Part shown: positions 60,061 through 64,000 of the stretch, one piece after another
Numbering within the stretch: the first letter of the stretch is position 1
How the letters are laid out: each line of letters starts with the position of its first letter
NCBI GenBank assembly: GCA_013397845.1
Contig: VZTG01003808.1
Span: 1,398,084-1,462,083, forward strand
Reading direction: 5' to 3'
DNA: 64,000 nt
Origin: Melanocharis versteri
Taxonomy: Eukaryota > Chordata > Aves > Passeriformes > Melanocharitidae
Notes under the pieces: model-generated
The model's input: the letters and a program-made list of their open reading frames with translations, nothing else
What the model was told of the DNA's origin: nothing
Databases searched by the model: none
Made by a program: the position numbers and the translations under genes

Positions 60061-61439
60061 GCTAGTGGGGACAGTCAGCTTCGCCCTCCTCTGAAGCTGG
60101 TGCAGGCAGCAGCTTTCGGCTTTGGGTTGCCTTCACTCCCATGGCTCCCTCAGCGGGGTTCTGCGAGGCCCTGCTCAGCGTCGGAATGCAGGGTCTGTGG
60201 GGAGGAGCAGGGTTTGGAGGGCTTCTGCTGCGTGATCCATACCTCCCTTGGGCTTACACGGAGCCTGGGACTGAGATAATAAAACTTTAAAAATGCTAAA
60301 GTATCTTGTCCTTCTGCTTGTTTTCCCCTTTAGGATATGACATAAATTTCGTAAAGCTAACAGTCTGAATTCTGGGATAGAGAGCATTAGCCATACTCCA
60401 GAACAGAACACCTTTTTGCTTTGAAAAATGAGCGGCTCTGGAAATGGTGTTCGAAGACAGTTTTGTATCATGCTTGAGGTGCTGCATGCAAAGTATTTAT
60501 TAATTACAAGATGTAGTTGTTCAGTTTTGGTCCTTGGAAGTGGTGAGGACTTCTGGCCCTTAGGGATTTCTTTGGTGAACAAATGATCCAGCTCTGCTGA
60601 ATCAATGGGGTTTCTTCCATTGGCTTTATACATTTTGGCTAATGTCCAATCTGACCTCCCTCAGCTTCTGTCTGTGTGTTTGAACAGTTAGATCATATTT
60701 GGCAGCTAGTAATATATTTTTGAATCTTTTATACCAAAATGAATCTCAGTCTTCAGCAGGTTATCAAAACACAGTCTTGCCTTACTGCAAAGAAAGCATT
60801 GCTCTTTGCTTTTCAAAGTCCAGTGTAGTATTTCTTCTCATGTTGGCGAACGGCACTGTAAACGACACAAGGGAACAGAGGCATGGTTCATATACATCCT
60901 GACAGTGAGCAGGTCTGTAAACACAGATTTTTTAGGAAATAAATACAGATGTTTTAGGAAAGAATCCTTGTGATAGATCCGTTTGACACAGGCTTACCAA
61001 ATGTTGCAGAGGGTTGCATCTTTTATATGCCACGCAGGTCAAATCCTTAATAAAAGTCTCCTTTTTCTTGTAATTAATAAAACTTACAACTGCTTACCTA
61101 AACAAACACTCTCCTCTCTTCCTGCAACCCGCTTTGTCCAGACGTGTGAGGGCTCTGTGCCACAGGATTCTTCTATTCATGGAGGAATTCCTACTGCCTC
61201 CAACTTAGGCTTCAGTTCTGGCGATGCCCATCTCCTACCCTGGTCCTTTTCCTTAGAAGATGACCAAGAGAGGAAGTCAGTCTACAATGGAAGGTCTGTA
61301 AACAGCTGTTAGAGCTGCAGTTGCCAGCTTCAGTGGTGTTTGTCAGAGTAGGACCCAGCCAGCCTAAAGGCTGTGCTGAGCTGAACACATCCCAGTTGCC
61401 TGTCATAACATACAGTGTATACCATGCTGACAGTCATTT
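60061..61439. other. Unique non-coding DNA, no gene seen
   Basis: Right shoulder of the CpG island, then ordinary DNA. A 152-codon minus-strand frame (60,175-60,633) has no recognisable domain and ends short of the island, so it is not a convincing first exon. No RNA gene or transposon recognised. Confidence 0.45.
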
Positions 61440-62330
61440 GTTTTCAGCATAGGTAATCACTGGTATGTTCTTTTAAGTGAGATTCATAGATGCTGATTAC
61501 ATTTACTGCATAAATTACTTCATTATTAAAATCAGGTCATTTGAGCCCCAAAACCATTAACATGCAAACTATTACCATAATTTCATAAGCTAATAAATCA
61601 AGCACAGGAAAAGAATTAAGCAGTTCCTAGTGATAAGTGTTTCTTCAGAGATTAAGAAACACAATTTTCTTATGCATATATTAACATTTTAAAAGTGAAT
61701 TCATGCAAAAGCAATTTTTCTGCATATATAAAACTTATGTTTAATAATCTCTATACTCAGCCTCCAGAGCTGCTTCAAAATTAATGTTTTTTTCTCAAAT
61801 CAATGTACAGGAATTTGATGTTGAACCAGGCAGCCCGTTTCTGTATGCCCTACCTGTAAAACTCTTTATGCCTTTATTAAACAGTCAAAGTTAAGAAATA
61901 AAGCCAAGATACAATTTAAGAGAAAAATAGCTTGGGTTCATCTTATATAATGATCTGTTCATCAAAGGTAAATTTTGTATTCTTAATATTAAGCAGTACC
62001 AATGAAATTGTAATTATCTCCATAATTGCAATCGAGAACTGTGGTTGTCATCTTACTAAAATGGCACATTAAAATTGATTTAACTCTCATTTCTTACACA
62101 ATATAATAAATATTGGCCAGAATAATACAAAGATAGACTCTTCTATTCACATTTATGACTAGTTTTAAAATAATACAGTAACACAACTGTTGCAGGAAAA
62201 CAAAGAAAATTCCAATGTAAATGAAACTGTAATAAGCAACAGATGACAATGCCTAAGTATTTTACTGTACTGCAAGATGTCCATGATTTATTTATGTTTA
62301 GCTGGTTTTGTTTTCTAGGTCCTAACCTAC
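61440..62330. other. AT-rich candidate conserved non-coding block
   Basis: Almost 900 bases, visibly more AT-rich than the flanks, without tandem repeats or transposon text. It has many homeobox-like cores (for example CATTATTAAAATCAGG near 61,521, CATAAGCTAATAAATC near 61,585, ATGTTTAATAATC near 61,737, GTAATTATCTCC near 62,010). No reading frame of any length survives. It could hold several enhancers, or a matrix-attachment region. Confidence 0.38.
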
Positions 62331-64000
62331 TGTTTTGGTTTGTTTAGTGTATTTCTTGTTTGGTATGGGGCACCGAATGTATTTGCTCCAAGGAATAAGA
62401 GAATGTGTTTTCGGAATGGTGCTCACCATACTGGTTGTTTCGGGTCTCTTGGTTGCTGCAGCAATACCACAGCCTCCCACTTTTCTAGCCCACATGTGAA
62501 AAGACACTCAGAGAGCTTTTAGCAATGGCTTGTGCTTGCTGCTGTTTAATGACTCTCTTGACTGAGACAATACCACACTGAGAGCTGCCTCTCTGGGGAG
62601 GGTTGGCTTGTCCTGTCCCTCTCCCTGCACCAGTTCACCCGGGGGCCAGATAGGGACCATGTCTGGTGGTAGGGAGGAGGTGACAACAAGCGGGACGTGG
62701 AGACACCCCTTGTTGTGGCAGCTGCTTGCTGCCTCAGCTTTGCTGCCATTCGGGCCCACAACCTCAGCCCCGGGAGAGCCGGAGCATTGGCCTGAGCTCA
62801 CCCACGGGCAGCTGAGGTAATGGGACAGTCAGCCTGCGCAGGACAGGAGGCAAAATAGAGGACGTGTTAGGGTCACTCTTGTTACAGGGGGGTAACTTGT
62901 GGTAGATGAATTGGACCTGTGGCTCAGAAAGCCAAGTATTAATTACCTAAATAAGGAAACGGCAGAGCACTGTTGATGTGAAGGTTTCCATGTCTGTTGT
63001 CCTCGCCGTTCTGGTTCTGTGTCCCTTCCTCGCCCTTTTGCCCATCAGAAAGTACATGGATGCTGTAAATCTCCCAAATTATTAGCATTCTCCTTACCTT
63101 CCCCCTGCTGCAGGATTCAGTGCCTCATTCGTCAGTTATGGTCTCTTTTACATTCTTCATTTCAAACCAGATATTGAACTACTGCTGCTCCTGGCAGGTC
63201 TTCAGTTTGTTTGGAGGCTGTGTGTGCTATTGGATATGCATATATCACTTGTATCTGTTCAGGATTCTCCTGGGCTGTGTTTCAGGTATGTCTTCAGAGG
63301 AGTTTATCAAAACTCCATTCCAGGTCATAAACTCATTTTTCAGTGTTTGCGTAATTAATTGCACAGTGGAGATGATGTATCTAGCACAGGGCAGGCAACA
63401 ACACCCATGTGAAATGAGAATTTTCTAATCAAAATGTGAGTAATCGCAGTAAAATTGTTATGGAGTATTTGGCAGTGTTGCTTTCCATATTGCTGAAGCT
63501 GAATATTAAAAAGGAGATTTGATATCTCGTCTGGACAAATTGGCATGATTTGGGCATTTTTACAACTCAACAGTCCCCCTTGAAGATAAATGGAGGTGAC
63601 TGCAGATGCAAAACGTGGCTTGATTGCTTTGTTCATATATAGTAGAATCCCGTTGAAGTCAAAGGCAGATTACTCACCTGAATAAAATTTCTGGGTCCGG
63701 TTCCACATTTGCATGAATGAATATGTGTAAAAACAAGAATTTGAATTTCCAGGATTCTGTAATAATTATACTCAGGTAACACTGCTATCTTCCCTTTTAA
63801 AATGCTGAAGAGTCTTTTTAATGTGGAGCACCCAACGCAAAGTACTTCACTTAGCCAGACAGTGTCCTAATTTTCAGCAGTGTGTGAAGGAGAAAGTTCC
63901 TCCAGGCAGTGTTTAGTGCACCTACCCAAACTTCTGCTCTCACTGCCTCTCAGAGGACTCCGTTCCTCTCCATGTGCTGGAGGGGAAACCTCAGAAGACA
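62331..64000. other. Unique non-coding DNA, no gene seen
   Basis: No supportable exon or RNA gene. GC rises at about 62,570-62,830 where short frames overlap on both strands. The 102-codon plus-strand frame at 63,120-63,428 is hydrophobic but matches no family I know. Texture after 63,430 is AT-biased. Confidence 0.5.

Noticed and set aside
59597..60094. 165-codon frame in the CpG island
   Set aside because: GC-rich DNA has few stops. Frames are open in several phases on both strands, and the protein shows no family features.
60175..60633. 152-codon minus-strand frame beside the CpG island
   Set aside because: Tempting as a first exon, but no domain, no clear donor site and no promoter-proximal start were visible.
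1..64000. CRISPR arrays, operons, phage or insertion-sequence features
   Set aside because: The window is vertebrate nuclear DNA; no spaced direct-repeat array or prokaryotic gene organisation is present.

Overview
This window looks like vertebrate nuclear DNA, most probably from a bird. The clearest evidence is a set of degraded CR1-type LINE fragments. Two of them (33,939-34,605 and 38,541-38,760) carry the 3'-end text typical of bird CR1 copies. Interspersed repeats are otherwise sparse, the base composition is moderately AT-rich, and no Alu/B1-type SINEs, long L1s or bacterial-style operons are visible. A single N at the edge of a poly-T run (14,988) points to a draft assembly. I cannot name the species or locus.

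I found no protein-coding exon I can defend. Open reading frames are short and scattered over both strands, and they carry no recognisable domains. The longest (218 codons at 17,083-17,739) is about the length chance would give in 64 kb. The window therefore reads as a gene desert, or as part of very long introns.

Layout: 1-11 kb is unique non-coding DNA with simple repeats, a 20-bp-period minisatellite (2,621-2,702) and two stretches that look like conserved non-coding elements (1,940-2,280 and 2,940-3,260). 11-15 kb holds an old CR1 relic, a compound microsatellite, a candidate element with MEF2 and NKX2 motifs, and a decayed U2 snRNA pseudogene (14,490-14,664). 15-24 kb is rich in AT-biased, homeobox-motif-dense stretches that resemble conserved elements. 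24-39 kb has a small GATA-motif cluster (28,048-28,106), two good hairpins (28,870 and 36,111) and three CR1 fragments. 39-59 kb is mostly featureless unique sequence with more candidate elements; the one at 50,780-51,240 contains an RFX X-box-like motif. At 59,660-60,060 lies the only CpG island, with two further X-box-like motifs 54 bp apart. The end (61,440-62,330) is a long AT-rich candidate element.

If the parts work together, the most economical reading is a cis-regulatory domain: scattered enhancer-like elements plus one CpG-island promoter candidate whose target lies outside the window or is a non-coding transcript. That is inference. Conservation cannot be measured from one sequence.
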